A stretch of DNA of 64,000 bases from contig NZ_CP022657.1 of the NCBI RefSeq assembly GCF_002243515.1, forward strand, positions 2,533,001 to 2,597,000, written 5' to 3'. Below are positions 1 through 11,054 of this stretch, in pieces. Under the pieces are notes generated by a model. It was not told the DNA's origin and did no database searches. It was given only the letters and a program-made list of their open reading frames with translations. This DNA is from Tumebacillus algifaecis. GTDB lineage: Bacteria; Bacillota; Bacilli; Tumebacillales; Tumebacillaceae. Numbering within the stretch: position 1 is the stretch's first letter; each line of letters begins with the position of its first letter. The position numbers were made by a program, and so were the translations under genes.

Positions 1-3000
1 GTCGATCTTGTCCTGGCTAGCCAAAAGTTCTTTCATCGTCATCGGTAGCAAGTTCACGATCTCGATCTGATGTTCCTTGACGAAGTTCGTGAAGGTGTTG
101 CGGTCAAGCGCGTCTTCCTTGCTCAACATGTAGACGGTGGCTCCCGAGATCAACTGTGGGAAGATCTCTTCAACCGAGTTGTCAAAAGAGACGTTCGACA
201 TGTGCAGGAATCGCTTGCCCGGCAAAGACAACATGCCGCTCAGCCAAGTCGCCAAGTTGATGACGCTGCGCTGTTTCACCATGACCCCTTTTGGCTTGCC
301 GGTAGAACCGGACGTGTAGATGACATACGCCAGGTCTTCCGGCTGGGTGTCGCTCGTCAGGTTCTCGTCATCTCCCGTGAACAGGTCTGCATCATCCAGT
401 AGCAAGGTCGTTCCTTCGAAAAGGGTCTCGTCCAAATAGCGGCTGTGGGTGAGCAGCAGTCTTGCCTGGCTGTCTTCTAACATGAACTTGATGCGATCGA
501 CAGGATAGTACGGGTCGATTGGCAGATACGCGCCGCCCGCTTTCAAGACGGACAAGATGCCCACGATCATGTCGTTGGAGCGTTCGCACAGAATCGGCAC
601 CAGTTCTTCTCGCTGCACGCCAGCTTCGCGCAAACGGCAGGCGAGTTGGTTCACTTTGCGGTTCAGTTCCGCATAGGTCAGCGTGACGCCTTCAAAGTGT
701 ACAGCCGGGTGGTCAGGCTGCTTGACCACTCGCTCTTCGAAGAGCTGTTGCAAAGTCTTCGTCTTCTCATACTCTTGTTGCGTCGCGTTGAAGCGAACCA
801 AGATCTTGGTTCTCTCCTCCAGAGACAGGATCTCAAGGTCGGAGATCTTCGCGTTCGGATCGTTGACGATCTGTTCCAGCGCCTGCACATAAAGCGAGAT
901 GAAGCGTTCCATCGCTTCCTTGGAATACAGATCCACCGCGTACTCCAGGCTGAACTTGAGGCGCGCTTCTTCCTGCACGGCATCCAAGGAAAGGTCAAAC
1001 TTAGAGATCTCATTTTCCATGCCGTGGTTGGAGAAGAGCAGCCCGCCTGCTTCAAACACTTCTTGCCCGAAGCTGTGCAGCGAGAACATGACGTCGAACA
1101 GCGGGTTGCGGCTCAGGTCGCGCTGCAGTTCCAGTTTGGCCACCAGTTCTTCGAATTGGTAGTCTTGGTTCTCATACGCATTCAGCGTGTTCTCGCGCAC
1201 TTCGTCGAGGAACCGCGTGAAGGTCTTGCTTCCGGCTGGTGCGTTTCTCATCGAGAGCGTGTTGACGAACATCCCGATCATGTTCTGCAGGTCTGCATGG
1301 CGCCGGCCAGCGATCGGAGTGCCCACCACGATGTCTTCCTGCCCCGAATATTTAGCCAGAACCACATTGAACGCCGCCAAGAGCAACATGTACATCGTCG
1401 TGCCCGTTTGCGCTGTGATCGCCTGGAGCTTCTCAGTCAGGCTGCCTTTCAACACGAAGTTCAAAGTCTCCCCTTTGAAACTGCGCTGCAACGGTCTCGG
1501 GTAGGTCGTCGGGAGGTTCAGCACCGGAATCTCGCCGCTGAACAACTCGTTCCAATACTTCTCCTGCTCCCCGATCACGCCCGTCTCGATCTGTTCGTTC
1601 TGCCATGCAACAAAGTCTTTGTACTGGATATTCAGCGGTTCGAGCTCTTGTCCGGCATAGAGGCGGATGAACTCTTGCGTCAAGATCTCCATCGAGACCC
1701 CGTCCGCGACGATGTGATGGATGTCGAACAGCATCACATGCTTCTCCTCAGAGAGTTTGACCAACTCGACGCGGAACAGTGGGGCCACATCTAAGTTGAA
1801 CGGCGTTACGAAGTTCTTCACTGCCTCGCGGATCTGCGCTTGTTCCTCCTGCTCCACGCTGACCGTCTCTGTGTAGCAGATGTCAAAAGCAACATCCTCG
1901 TGGATCTGCTGCAGAATCTCTCCGCCTACCATCTTGAAGGAGGTGCGCAGGGATTCATGTCGCTGGATCAACTGCTTGAAGACGCTCTGCATCTGCGACA
2001 GGTCGATTTTCCCTTCCACCACCATCGCAATAGGAATGTTGTAGGTGACGGCCGCCTCGTCCATTTTGTACAACAGGTACATTCTGCGTTGGGCCGCAGA
2101 GGTTGGATAGACACCCTGCTCATAAGCCTCCAACTGAACCGCCGGCTTAATCTCTTGGTAGCTCTGCTTCGCTGCGGAATCGACCAAGACAGCCAGCTCT
2201 CGGATCGTCGGTGACTTGAAGACTTCCTTGAGTGCGAGGACTGCGTTGCATTCCTGCTGAATGCGAGATACGAGCACGGTGGCGTTCAGGGAGTGACCCC
2301 CCATCTCAAAGAAGTTGTCGGTGACGCCCACGTTCTGGAGACCCAGAATGTCGAACCAGATCTCAGCCAACTTCTCTTCTGTCGGGGTAGACGGAGCCAC
2401 GTACTCATTGCCTTTGATGATCTGGCCTTCCATCTTAAACAATTCCGCTCGGTTCAACTTGCCGTTGTTCGTCAGCGGAATGCGCTCCACCTGAATCAGA
2501 TAAGCTGGAATCATATAAGTCGGAAGCTCTTTGGCGAGGCGTTCTCGCAGCGCCAACGCGGCCAAGTTCTCCTCAGAAACGAGATAGGCGGTGAGGTACT
2601 TGCCGTTGATGTCATCTTCTTGGGCCACCACGACAGCTTCCTGCACATACTCAACGCCAAGGAGCGCCGCCTGCACTTCGCCAATCTCGATTCGGTGACC
2701 GCGGATCTTCACCTGTTCGTCGATTCGACCGAGGTACTCGATCTTCCCGTCCGGAATCCATCTCGCCAAGTCGCCAGTCTTGTAGATGCGTTCGCCTTCC
2801 ACAAACGGGCTGTCCACGAACTTCTCTTCCGTGAGATCAGGTCTGTTCATGTATCCGCGGGCCACGCCGTCGCCGCCTACCCAGAGCTCGCCTGGCACGC
2901 CAATCGGCTGCAGGTTGCCATGCTTGTCCACCACATACGCCGTCGAGTTGGAGATCGGTCTGCCGATCGGAATGTTGACCTCGTAGTCGTTGTCGATAAC

Positions 3001-6000
3001 GTAGTATAAAGAGAACGTGGTGTTCTCTGTAGGGCCGTAAGAGTTAGAGACCACCTGTGCCTCGCAATGGTTCCGAACAAGGTTGATCGTCTTCGGAGAC
3101 AACGCTTCTCCCCCGACATGAAGGTTCTTGAAACCGGAGAACATCGTCGCGTCATGTGTCGCCATCTGGTTGAACAGCGATACCGTGATGAACATCGAGG
3201 TGATCTCATAGCGTTTCAGCACATCGCGGAACTTCTCTGCATCCAGAATGTCCGTCTTGTCCACCAAGTAGAGTCTCGCACCATTCAGAAGCGATCCCCA
3301 GAATTCGTAGGTGGTGGCGTCAAAAACGACAGCACCGAGCTGCAGGAATCTATCTTCTGGCGAGAAGCGGTCAAAGTTGGTGTTTTTGACGAGTCTGACC
3401 ACGTTCATGTGCTCGACCATGACGCCCTTTGGCTTGCCGGTGGAACCGGACGTATAGAGGATGTACGCCAAGTCATGCGGCCCGTTCACCGGCTCAGGAT
3501 CGGACACGTCGCCTTCGTACAAGCTGCTGTCTTCCAGATCCACGAGTTCCTGCTCCAACTCGAAGTTGCCAGCAAGCTCCATCGTGGTCAGGAGCAGGCG
3601 AGCGCCGCTGTCTTCTAGCAGATAGTTGACGCGCTCAGCCGGATATTCCGGGTCTACTGGAACATACGCACCTCCTGCCTTCACGATCGCGAGCAGTCCG
3701 ACCATCATCTCGAGCGAACGCGCAACCATGAGTCCGACGCGGACTTCTGGCCCTACGCCATTGCCTTTTAACACCCAAGCCAGGCTGTTCGCGCGCTCGT
3801 TCAATTCTTGGTACGTCAACTGCTCTTCCCCGTACACCAGCGCAATGTGATTCGGATACATCTCCACCTGTTCAGTGAACAGTTCCGCAATCGTCTTGTC
3901 TTTCGGATACGCGGTCTTCGTCTCGTTGAAGTCGAAGAGGATCTGCTGTCGTTCTGCGTGAGACAGAAGAGAGATCTCACGCAACTTAACATCCAGGTTC
4001 GCCGCAACCGTCTCCACGAGTTGTAGGAAATGGTTCGCCAGACGATCCACCGTCTGCTTGTCAAAGAGCTTCGAGCAGTACTCCAGCTCGAACTCGATCT
4101 GTTCGCCCTGCTCCTCTGCCATCAGCGTGAGATCGAACTTGGCGACTCTGCGGCCGTGCTCAGATGGCGTGAAGGTGAGCCCGTCCGTCTCCATGATCGT
4201 TCTCTCCATGTTCTGCAAGCTGAACATCACATCGAACAGCGGGTTGCGGCTCATGTCGCGTTGTAGATCGAGCTTCTCAACCAGATCCTCCAGCGGGAAG
4301 TCCTGATTCTCGAACGCCTCCAGCGCATTGTGCTTGACATCTGCCAGGAACTGACGGAATGTCTTCTCCGCTTCCGGCTTGTTGCGAAGCGCCAGCGTGT
4401 TGACAAACATGCCGATCACACGGTCAAGGTCGCTGTGATTCCGTCCGGCCACTGGGCTACCGATAACGATGTCTTCCTGACCGCTGTACTTGTGGAGTAG
4501 CACGTTTAACAAGGCCAGAAGCGCCATATACAAGGTCGCGCCCTCGTCCACGGCCAATTTCTTCAAACGGCTGGCGAGTTCGCCGTTCATGCTGAACGCG
4601 ATGCGATCCCCATCAAAACTGTACACAGACGGTCTCGGATAATCGGTCGCCAAGTCCAGAACGGGCACTTCGCCTTCGAACTGCTGTAGCCAGAACGCTT
4701 CCTGCTTCTTGAGCGCCTCTCCGCGCATGTGGGTCTGCTGCCAAGCGGAGTAGTCTTTGTATTGAATCGAGGGCCCGGGCAACACATCACCACGGTAGAG
4801 GCTCACAAACTCCTGAATCAAAATAGACACGGAAACGCCGTCCGAGATGATATGGTGCATGTCGAAGAGCAACTTCGTCTTGCCCGTTGGCAGTTTCAAC
4901 AGCGCCACTCGGATCAAAGGAGCTTCGTTCAAATCAAACGGTCTGATAAAACCGTCGATGTCCTTCTCCGCTTCTCCTTCCGTAGCCTCCAGATGCAGGA
5001 TCTCAAGCTTTGCATCCTCATGAACCTTCTGAACGACCTCGCCATCCTTCAGTTCAAACGAAGTTCGCAACGATTCATGTCGCTGCACCAACTGCTCGAA
5101 CGAGCTCGTGAACCGTTCCACATCCAGTTCGCCTTCGATGTCGAGCACCTGTGGCATGTTGTAGTTGATGTCAGCCCCCTCTAACTGAGAGAGGACAAAC
5201 AATCTGCGCTGTGCCGAAGACGCGGCATAGTGATCGGCTTCTGCGACCCGTTCAATCTTCGAATAGTGATCGCGTTCTGCAGTCTCCAGCCATGCGGACT
5301 GCTCCTGCAGGGTCGGAGCCTTGAACAGCTCGCCGATCGGCATGTTCGAACCGAATTCCTTATGAATCTTAGAAGCGAGTGTCGCCACCTTGAGAGAATG
5401 TCCTCCGAGATCGAAGAAGTTGTCATACAGCCCGACTCGTTTGACGCCCAGCACGTCCTGCCAGAGCTTCGCCAGCTTCTGCTCCACAGGGGTAACAGGC
5501 GCCACGAACTCAGCATCGTCCCCTCCAAACTCCGGCTTCGGCAGAGCTTTCCAGTCAATCTTGCCGTTCTGAGTCAGCGGAATGTGGTCGATCTGAACAA
5601 AGAGCGCCGGAATCATGTAATCAGGCAGCGGCTGGCCTGCATAACGACGCAACTGCTCCCACACGATCTTCGCGTTCAGAACCACGTATGCAACCAGATA
5701 CTTCCGCTCCTCACGATCTTCATGCGCCATCACAACCGCATCTGCGACGGCGTCGTGGCTCAGTAGCACTTCCTCAATCTCGCCAATCTCAATTCGATGG
5801 CCCCGAATCTTGACTTGCTTGTCGATCCGCCCAAGGAATTCGATCGTTCCATCTGGGAGCCATCTCGCCAAGTCGCCCGTTTTGTACATCCGCGTCCCTT
5901 CTTGGAACGGATTGGGCACGAACTTCTCCGCCGTCAGTTCCGGGTGGTTCAGATAGCCTCTCGCAAGATTGTCGCCCGCCACACAGAGCTCGCCAGCCAT

Positions 6001-9000
6001 CCCGACCGGTTGCAGACGATGATGCGCGTCCACAATGTAGACTTGCGTATTGGCAACCGGCTTGCCGATCGAAATGTTCTCGCTCCACTCGGTCACCGGA
6101 TGATACGTGGACACGATGGTGTTCTCTGTCGGTCCGTAGCAGTTGTAGAACAGATAGTCATGCGGACGATACACTCTCAGCTTGTCGCCGCCGGTGTACA
6201 ACAGTCGCAGGGAGTTGTTCTCCAACTGCATGAACTGCTCGCACAACTGAGTTGGCAAGTACGACACCGTAATGCCGTGCGTCTGGAAAATGTCATTCAG
6301 AGCGACAGGATCGAGTCGGCTCTCCTCCGGAATGATGTAGAGGGCTGCCCCGCAGATCAACGTCGGGAAAATCTCCATCACCGACACGTCGAATGCAAAT
6401 CCTGCATACTTCGCCACCTTGTCCTGCTCCGTCAGGCCGAACGTGTCAATTTTCCATTGCGAGAAGTTCACCAGCGAACGATGCTCCACCATGACCCCTT
6501 TGGGATTGCCCGTCGTGCCCGAGGTGTAGATCACATACGCCAGATCGGATACATCGCCCTCACACGCGGTCGGCACATTCTGCACCTCGAAGTTCTTCTC
6601 CAGGATGTCGCAGATCACGTCGCCCTCGAAGTCTACCTTGTCACAGATCGCCGACTGACTTAGCAGAAGCGCGGCACGGCTGTCTTCCAGCATGAATTTG
6701 ATGCGGTCCGTCGGGTACGCAGGGTCGATCGGAAGGAACGCAGCGCCCGCTTTCAAGATGCCAAGCGTGCCGATCACCATGTCGAGAGAAGGCTGTAGCA
6801 TGATGCCCACGATGTCAGTACGACCGATGCCGCGCGCGCGCAGAACGGCAGCCAGAAGGGAAGCTCTCTCTTCCACCTCGCGATAGGTCAAGCTCGTGTC
6901 TTTGAAGATTGCCGCGATGCGATCCGGCGTCTTCGCCGCCTGCTCCTCGAACAGCTCATGAATGCGCTTGTCCAACACGAACGGAGCTTCTGTCGCGTTG
7001 AAGCCATTCACAAGAACTTGCTGTTCCTCGCTCGTCAGAATCTCAAACTCGCAGATCTTGGTGTCAATGTTACTGACAACCTCTTGCAAAACGCGGATAA
7101 AATGTCCGACCAGCGCCATCATGCGAGGTTCGGCAAACAGCTTGGTGCTGTATTCCAACTCGAACTCTAGCGTGTCGTCTTTTTCCGTTGCGGACAGGGA
7201 CATGTCGAACTTAGACGTGCCCGTTTTAAACGGATACGGCGCAAACTTCAACTGATCTACCTGCAGTTCTCCTAGCTCCATGTTCTGAAGAACAAACACC
7301 ACATCGAACAGTGGGTTGCGGCTCATGTCACGCGGAACGTCTAACTTTTCCACCAGCGCTTCAAACTGATAGTCTTGATGCTCATAGGCGTTGACCGAGT
7401 TCTCTTTGACCTCTTGCAAGAACTGCTTGAAGCTCTTCTCTCCATCCGGCTGGTTCCGAAGGGCGAGCGTGTTGACGAACATCCCCATCATCGTATCGAG
7501 GTCTGCATGTCGGCGGCCTGCCACCGGACTGCCCACCACAATGTCGTTCTGCCCAGTATAGCGAGCCAGCAGCACGTTATACGCCGCGAGCAACGTCATG
7601 AACAAGGTCGCGCCCTCTTGCACCGCCGTTTGCTTCAACTGTTCGGTCAGTTCCTTGTCCAGACGGAAGGTGAGGGTATCACCTTCAAAGCTCTGAACGG
7701 AAGGTCTGGAAAAATCTGTTTGCAGATTCAGCACCGGAATATCTGTCACGAACTGCTCCAGCCAATACGCCTTTGCCTGTTCCATCCCTTCCCCTGCCAA
7801 GAGCTGATCTTGCCATGCTGAGAAGTCCTTAAAGTGAATCGACAGCTCCGGCAGTTCGGCCCCGCTGTACAGGCTCACAAACTCCTTAATCAGAATCCCC
7901 ATCGACGTGCCGTCGGAAATGATGTGATGGATGTCAAAGAGCATCACATGCTTGTCTCCCGCGCATTTCATCAGCCCGACACGAAGCAGTGGCAGACGGC
8001 TCAGGTCAAACGGTCTGACAAACTTTTGGATGACGCGCTCAAGCTCCTCCTCACGGCCTTCGATCCGGCTTACCTTTAGCTCGACGCTCTCATGAACGCG
8101 CTGCATCGGCGTGCCCTCGACGAGTTCGAACGAGGTGCGGAAGATCTCATGTCGCTGCACCAGCGCTGCAAATGCCTTCTCGAAACGCTTAACATCGAGC
8201 GGCCCTTCGATCGTCATGACTTGCGGCAAGTTGTAGCTGGTTAAGGTCTCGTCCATCTGGCTCAAAATGTAAAGTCGCTTCTGTACGGAAGACAGCTCAT
8301 AGCACTCTTTTTCTTCTACTTTTTCGATTCCCGCATGCACGCCCTGCTCCGCCGTTTCAAGCCAAGCGGCAAGAGCCTTTACCGTCGGCGTGTTGAAAAT
8401 CTCGCGGAGCGGAAGGGTCACGCCATATTCAATCTGAATCTTGGCGACGAGCGTACCGGCCCGAAGCGAGTTCCCGCCGATCTCGAAGAAGTTGTCCTCG
8501 ATATCGATTCGGTCTTTGCCCACGACCTCTTGGAAGAAAGACAGAATGCTCGCTTCCATGTCTGTCGTTGGCGCGGCGAGCACTCGATTCGCCTCTTCCT
8601 CTTGAATCAAGCGCTGAATCTCTTCCAGCACGGAATCGAAATCACCCGCTACATACTCCTCGACGAACTTGTAGCGCTGCACTTTGCCGGAAGTGGTTTT
8701 CGGGATTCGCTTCACAGGGATGATGTGTTGGAGATCAAGCCCCATGACGAGGTTGATGTGCTTTTTCAATTCACGCTCTACCGTGATAAAATCTTGAACC
8801 GACTTGCGGTAGAGCACAGCCAGCATGATGTCCTCTTGCTGCGTCGTCTGATTAAACACGCTGAAGGCCGCCGAGTCCGAAATCAGCGAATCAGGCATCG
8901 TGCTGACAACCCGTTCAATGTCATGTGCATAGTAGTTCTGACCGTTTACGAAAATGATGTCTTTCGCGCGACCCGTCACGATCAGACGTCCGTTTCGAGT

Positions 9001-10338
9001 AAAGCCAAGGTCGCCGGTGATCAACCAGCCATCTGGAGTAAACGCTCTCTCGGTGGCAGCTTGGTTGTTGTAGTACCCGCTCGTAACGTTGTTGCCTTTG
9101 ATCTGGATGTTCCCGATGACCAGATCGTCAACTGGATAATTCTCTTCATCACAAATACGGAAACCGCAATTCTCGACCGCCATCCCCAGATCAATAAAAG
9201 ACACCGCGTTATCTGCATCTGAGTCCTCCAGAACCATGGCGCGCTCCCCGGTGATCAGACTGTTGCGATCCAGATATAGCGTGATCAGATCCTCCTGCGG
9301 CGGCGGGAAGGTCACCGCCAAGCTCGCTTCGGCCATACCGTACACCGGATACATGACATTGCGCTTCATGCCGTATTGCTCCATGACATCCAGGAAGTCG
9401 ATGCAGACTTGGGTCGAGATCGGCTCTGCTCCGTTGAAGATCAAACGAACACAGGACAAGTCCCACCCGCTCGTCACCTCCTGGTCGCGCGAGCTCTTGC
9501 GCTCCAAGAGCTTGAGTAGGTACTGGTACCCGAAGTTCGGAGACGAGAGCAGCGTCGCTCTGTACTGGTTGGCTTTCTTCATCCACAAGATCGGATTTCT
9601 GGAAAAAACAGACGTCGTCATGCTGTATTGCGGAATGTTCATGCGGAGCGGAACGAGATGCCCCCCGATCAGCCCCATGTCATGCGTCAACGGCATCCAA
9701 CTCAGCACGGAGTCGTTCTCGTTCACCCCGCCGCTGGTGATGATCGCGTTGATGTTCGTCATCAAGTTCTTGTGAGTCAGGACAACTCCCTTCGGATCGC
9801 CCGTAGAGCCGGAAGAGAATTGAATGAAGGCGATATCGTCAGGATCCGCCTCGTAGACAACCCCTACGCCCGCATCCCCTGCCACTTCATGCAACAGAAC
9901 CGTTCTCGCGTTGATCTCTCGCATGAGAGAGGCCATGCCATTCTCTTTTGAGAACTCTTGCAAGGAAGACGCAATTTTCCCATCTGCCACAAGCCAAGGA
10001 TTATTCAGTGTATTCCAGATCCTAAAGAATTTCTGTTTGTGCTCCACATTGCTGCCCACTGTGATCGGAACCGGAATGATTCCCCCCAACAAGCAAGCCC
10101 AATAGAATTTAACAAAATCTTCATGGTCGTCGATCTGAAAAACCGCTTCATCGCTGCTCTTCATACCAACTGCCTGAAGGTCGTTCAAGATGCCCAGCGC
10201 AGAGGTATAGAGGTCGCGGTACGAGATGAACGACTCTTTGTTTTCCCCGTTTATAAAAGTTAGTCCGACCGTACTGTTGGATCTCCCAATCTCAGAGATC
10301 ACCTGGACAAGACTATGTATATCCGTGGTCATTGACAT
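1..10338 (-). CDS. NRPS with FAAL starter: FAAL-PCP-C-A-PCP-C-A-PCP-C-A (3' end outside window)
   Basis: Open on the minus strand from ATG at 10338 to the left edge (3446 codons) with no stop. The start follows an AGAGGTGA ribosome site seven bases upstream. Domains in rough residue order: acyl-AMP ligase 1-570 (SSGSTGDPKGV near 170, PKTTSGKVQRYK near 544), carrier with GGNSL (Ser about 624), C with HHIISDG near 801, A with TSGTTGNPKG near 1272, carrier GGHSL (Ser about 1648), C with HHIISDG near 1827, A with TSGSTGKPKG, carrier GGHSL (about 2683), C with HHIVADG near 2874, and a partial A that is cut at the edge. The ligase looks like the FAAL family (SSPNFGYQYLLK region), which makes acyl-adenylates for a carrier protein, so the product is probably a lipopeptide. 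By hand alignment the A pockets read DVMYYGCIV and DAYFHGSTF; I do not assign substrates. All C domains have intact histidines. No E or TE domain is seen in this part. Confidence 0.93.
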   Translation of the reverse strand, partial: MSMTTDIHSLVQVISEIGRSNSTVGLTFINGENKESFISYRDLYTSALGILNDLQAVGMKSSDEAVFQIDDHEDFVKFYWACLLGGIIPVPITVGSNVEHKQKFFRIWNTLNNPWLVADGKIASSLQEFSKENGMASLMREINARTVLLHEVAGDAGVGVVYEADPDDIAFIQFSSGSTGDPKGVVLTHKNLMTNINAIITSGGVNENDSVLSWMPLTHDMGLIGGHLVPLRMNIPQYSMTTSVFSRNPILWMKKANQYRATLLSSPNFGYQYLLKLLERKSSRDQEVTSGWDLSCVRLIFNGAEPISTQVCIDFLDVMEQYGMKRNVMYPVYGMAEASLAVTFPPPQEDLITLYLDRNSLITGERAMVLEDSDADNAVSFIDLGMAVENCGFRICDEENYPVDDLVIGNIQIKGNNVTSGYYNNQAATERAFTPDGWLITGDLGFTRNGRLIVTGRAKDIIFVNGQNYYAHDIERVVSTMPDSLISDSAAFSVFNQTTQQEDIMLAVLYRKSVQDFITVERELKKHINLVMGLDLQHIIPVKRIPKTTSGKVQRYKFVEEYVAGDFDSVLEEIQRLIQEEEANRVLAAPTTDMEASILSFFQEVVGKDRIDIEDNFFEIGGNSLRAGTLVAKIQIEYGVTLPLREIFNTPTVKALAAWLETAEQGVHAGIEKVEEKECYELSSVQKRLYILSQMDETLTSYNLPQVMTIEGPLDVKRFEKAFAALVQRHEIFRTSFELVEGTPMQRVHESVELKVSRIEGREEELERVIQKFVRPFDLSRLPLLRVGLMKCAGDKHVMLFDIHHIISDGTSMGILIKEFVSLYSGAELPELSIHFKDFSAWQDQLLAGEGMEQAKAYWLEQFVTDIPVLNLQTDFSRPSVQSFEGDTLTFRLDKELTEQLKQTAVQEGATLFMTLLAAYNVLLARYTGQNDIVVGSPVAGRRHADLDTMMGMFVNTLALRNQPDGEKSFKQFLQEVKENSVNAYEHQDYQFEALVEKLDVPRDMSRNPLFDVVFVLQNMELGELQVDQLKFAPYPFKTGTSKFDMSLSATEKDDTLEFELEYSTKLFAEPRMMALVGHFIRVLQEVVSNIDTKICEFEILTSEEQQVLVNGFNATEAPFVLDKRIHELFEEQAAKTPDRIAAIFKDTSLTYREVEERASLLAAVLRARGIGRTDIVGIMLQPSLDMVIGTLGILKAGAAFLPIDPAYPTDRIKFMLEDSRAALLLSQSAICDKVDFEGDVICDILEKNFEVQNVPTACEGDVSDLAYVIYTSGTTGNPKGVMVEHRSLVNFSQWKIDTFGLTEQDKVAKYAGFAFDVSVMEIFPTLICGAALYIIPEESRLDPVALNDIFQTHGITVSYLPTQLCEQFMQLENNSLRLLYTGGDKLRVYRPHDYLFYNCYGPTENTIVSTYHPVTEWSENISIGKPVANTQVYIVDAHHRLQPVGMAGELCVAGDNLARGYLNHPELTAEKFVPNPFQEGTRMYKTGDLARWLPDGTIEFLGRIDKQVKIRGHRIEIGEIEEVLLSHDAVADAVVMAHEDREERKYLVAYVVLNAKIVWEQLRRYAGQPLPDYMIPALFVQIDHIPLTQNGKIDWKALPKPEFGGDDAEFVAPVTPVEQKLAKLWQDVLGVKRVGLYDNFFDLGGHSLKVATLASKIHKEFGSNMPIGELFKAPTLQEQSAWLETAERDHYSKIERVAEADHYAASSAQRRLFVLSQLEGADINYNMPQVLDIEGELDVERFTSSFEQLVQRHESLRTSFELKDGEVVQKVHEDAKLEILHLEATEGEAEKDIDGFIRPFDLNEAPLIRVALLKLPTGKTKLLFDMHHIISDGVSVSILIQEFVSLYRGDVLPGPSIQYKDYSAWQQTHMRGEALKKQEAFWLQQFEGEVPVLDLATDYPRPSVYSFDGDRIAFSMNGELASRLKKLAVDEGATLYMALLALLNVLLHKYSGQEDIVIGSPVAGRNHSDLDRVIGMFVNTLALRNKPEAEKTFRQFLADVKHNALEAFENQDFPLEDLVEKLDLQRDMSRNPLFDVMFSLQNMERTIMETDGLTFTPSEHGRRVAKFDLTLMAEEQGEQIEFELEYCSKLFDKQTVDRLANHFLQLVETVAANLDVKLREISLLSHAERQQILFDFNETKTAYPKDKTIAELFTEQVEMYPNHIALVYGEEQLTYQELNERANSLAWVLKGNGVGPEVRVGLMVARSLEMMVGLLAIVKAGGAYVPVDPEYPAERVNYLLEDSGARLLLTTMELAGNFELEQELVDLEDSSLYEGDVSDPEPVNGPHDLAYILYTSGSTGKPKGVMVEHMNVVRLVKNTNFDRFSPEDRFLQLGAVVFDATTYEFWGSLLNGARLYLVDKTDILDAEKFRDVLKRYEITSMFITVSLFNQMATHDATMFSGFKNLHVGGEALSPKTINLVRNHCEAQVVSNSYGPTENTTFSLYYVIDNDYEVNIPIGRPISNSTAYVVDKHGNLQPIGVPGELWVGGDGVARGYMNRPDLTEEKFVDSPFVEGERIYKTGDLARWIPDGKIEYLGRIDEQVKIRGHRIEIGEVQAALLGVEYVQEAVVVAQEDDINGKYLTAYLVSEENLAALALRERLAKELPTYMIPAYLIQVERIPLTNNGKLNRAELFKMEGQIIKGNEYVAPSTPTEEKLAEIWFDILGLQNVGVTDNFFEMGGHSLNATVLVSRIQQECNAVLALKEVFKSPTIRELAVLVDSAAKQSYQEIKPAVQLEAYEQGVYPTSAAQRRMYLLYKMDEAAVTYNIPIAMVVEGKIDLSQMQSVFKQLIQRHESLRTSFKMVGGEILQQIHEDVAFDICYTETVSVEQEEQAQIREAVKNFVTPFNLDVAPLFRVELVKLSEEKHVMLFDIHHIVADGVSMEILTQEFIRLYAGQELEPLNIQYKDFVAWQNEQIETGVIGEQEKYWNELFSGEIPVLNLPTTYPRPLQRSFKGETLNFVLKGSLTEKLQAITAQTGTTMYMLLLAAFNVVLAKYSGQEDIVVGTPIAGRRHADLQNMIGMFVNTLSMRNAPAGSKTFTRFLDEVRENTLNAYENQDYQFEELVAKLELQRDLSRNPLFDVMFSLHSFGQEVFEAGGLLFSNHGMENEISKFDLSLDAVQEEARLKFSLEYAVDLYSKEAMERFISLYVQALEQIVNDPNAKISDLEILSLEERTKILVRFNATQQEYEKTKTLQQLFEERVVKQPDHPAVHFEGVTLTYAELNRKVNQLACRLREAGVQREELVPILCERSNDMIVGILSVLKAGGAYLPIDPYYPVDRIKFMLEDSQARLLLTHSRYLDETLFEGTTLLLDDADLFTGDDENLTSDTQPEDLAYVIYTSGSTGKPKGVMVKQRSVINLATWLSGMLSLPGKRFLHMSNVSFDNSVEEIFPQLISGATVYMLSKEDALDRNTFTNFVKEHQIEIVNLLPMTMKELLASQDKID

Positions 10339-10700
10339 TTTGACTCACCTCTTGAATGAATTCTTGACGGACATTCCAATGTAGCATGGCCAGATCTCGT
10401 CCTAACTAAGAGCTTCCATTTAAATGATTTAATAAAATTCACCAAAAGCAGCCACATATCCCTCTCTGATTATAGATTGTCCGGAATGTTATATAACGAA
10501 GAAGAATTAATAGTGTTTGAAAATATTATAATTAATGAATGATTCTATCCCTTTTATGCATCAAGGAATTTAGTAAATATACCACATCCGCATTATATAA
10601 TAAATATATTTTTATTAATATTATAAACATAAAAATAGTAACGACAGATAAGATACAGGATAGCTCCGATCTATAGCTACAATTTCAAATATGTGGTAAG
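10339..10700 (-). promoter_or_regulatory. AT-rich leader upstream of the FAAL-NRPS
   Basis: This stretch is very AT-rich, especially 10500-10640, in contrast to the GC-richer coding DNA on both sides. It lies directly upstream of the NRPS start at 10338 and contains no convincing gene. It is the natural place for the promoter and any regulator sites of that gene. I could not pick a single -35/-10 pair with confidence because many TATAAT-like words occur. Confidence 0.4.
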
Positions 10701-10802
10701 TCAATATGCATCAAGTTACTCATACAGCGGGAAGACGACCCTCATGAAACATACAACCAAACTTGCAATGACCACGAATCTGGCCGCCGCAGTCGTTATG
10801 GG

Positions 10803-10916
10803 GATCGTGCTTCTGTTTACACAGAAGGTACAATTACAAAAATCAAGCTTCTGAAACGCATCGGGTATGGAATCCCGTCGTTCCTGAAGCTCAGATACCG
10901 CATTCTGTCGTATTAA
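10803..10916 (+). pseudogene. C-terminal remnant of an ISL3-type transposase
   Basis: The plus-strand frame ending at TAA 10914-10916 reads ...YTEGTITKIKLLKRIGYG followed by IPSFLKLRYRILSY. This matches the conserved end of ISL3-family transposases (EG-x-x-x-K-I-K-x-x-K-R-x-x-Y-G, then F-x-x-x-R-x-R-I-L). The catalytic region upstream is absent, so only about 38 residues remain. Family assignment is from memory of the motif. It sits between the hybrid operon and the next NRPS gene, so it may mark an old insertion that separated or joined them. Confidence 0.5.
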
Positions 10917-11054
10917 GTAAAACTTCCAGCTCACAAACCTCGATACTGCCTCGCATGCCTCACCACAACATTTGCGCGAGAGTCAATAGAACAACCCTCT
11001 TTGCTATACTTGTAAAACTCAGAGGGAAATGGATCGTAAGGTTACTTGAACAAG

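Noticed and set aside
10744-10854. 36-residue plus-strand frame with a hydrophobic middle (MKHTTKLAMTTN...), like a Phr-type signal peptide
   Set aside because: No good ribosome site, and it overlaps the ISL3 transposase remnant in another frame.
10716-10934. 72-residue minus-strand frame in the leader region
   Set aside because: It is the reverse of the transposase remnant, with no ribosome site and no recognisable pattern.
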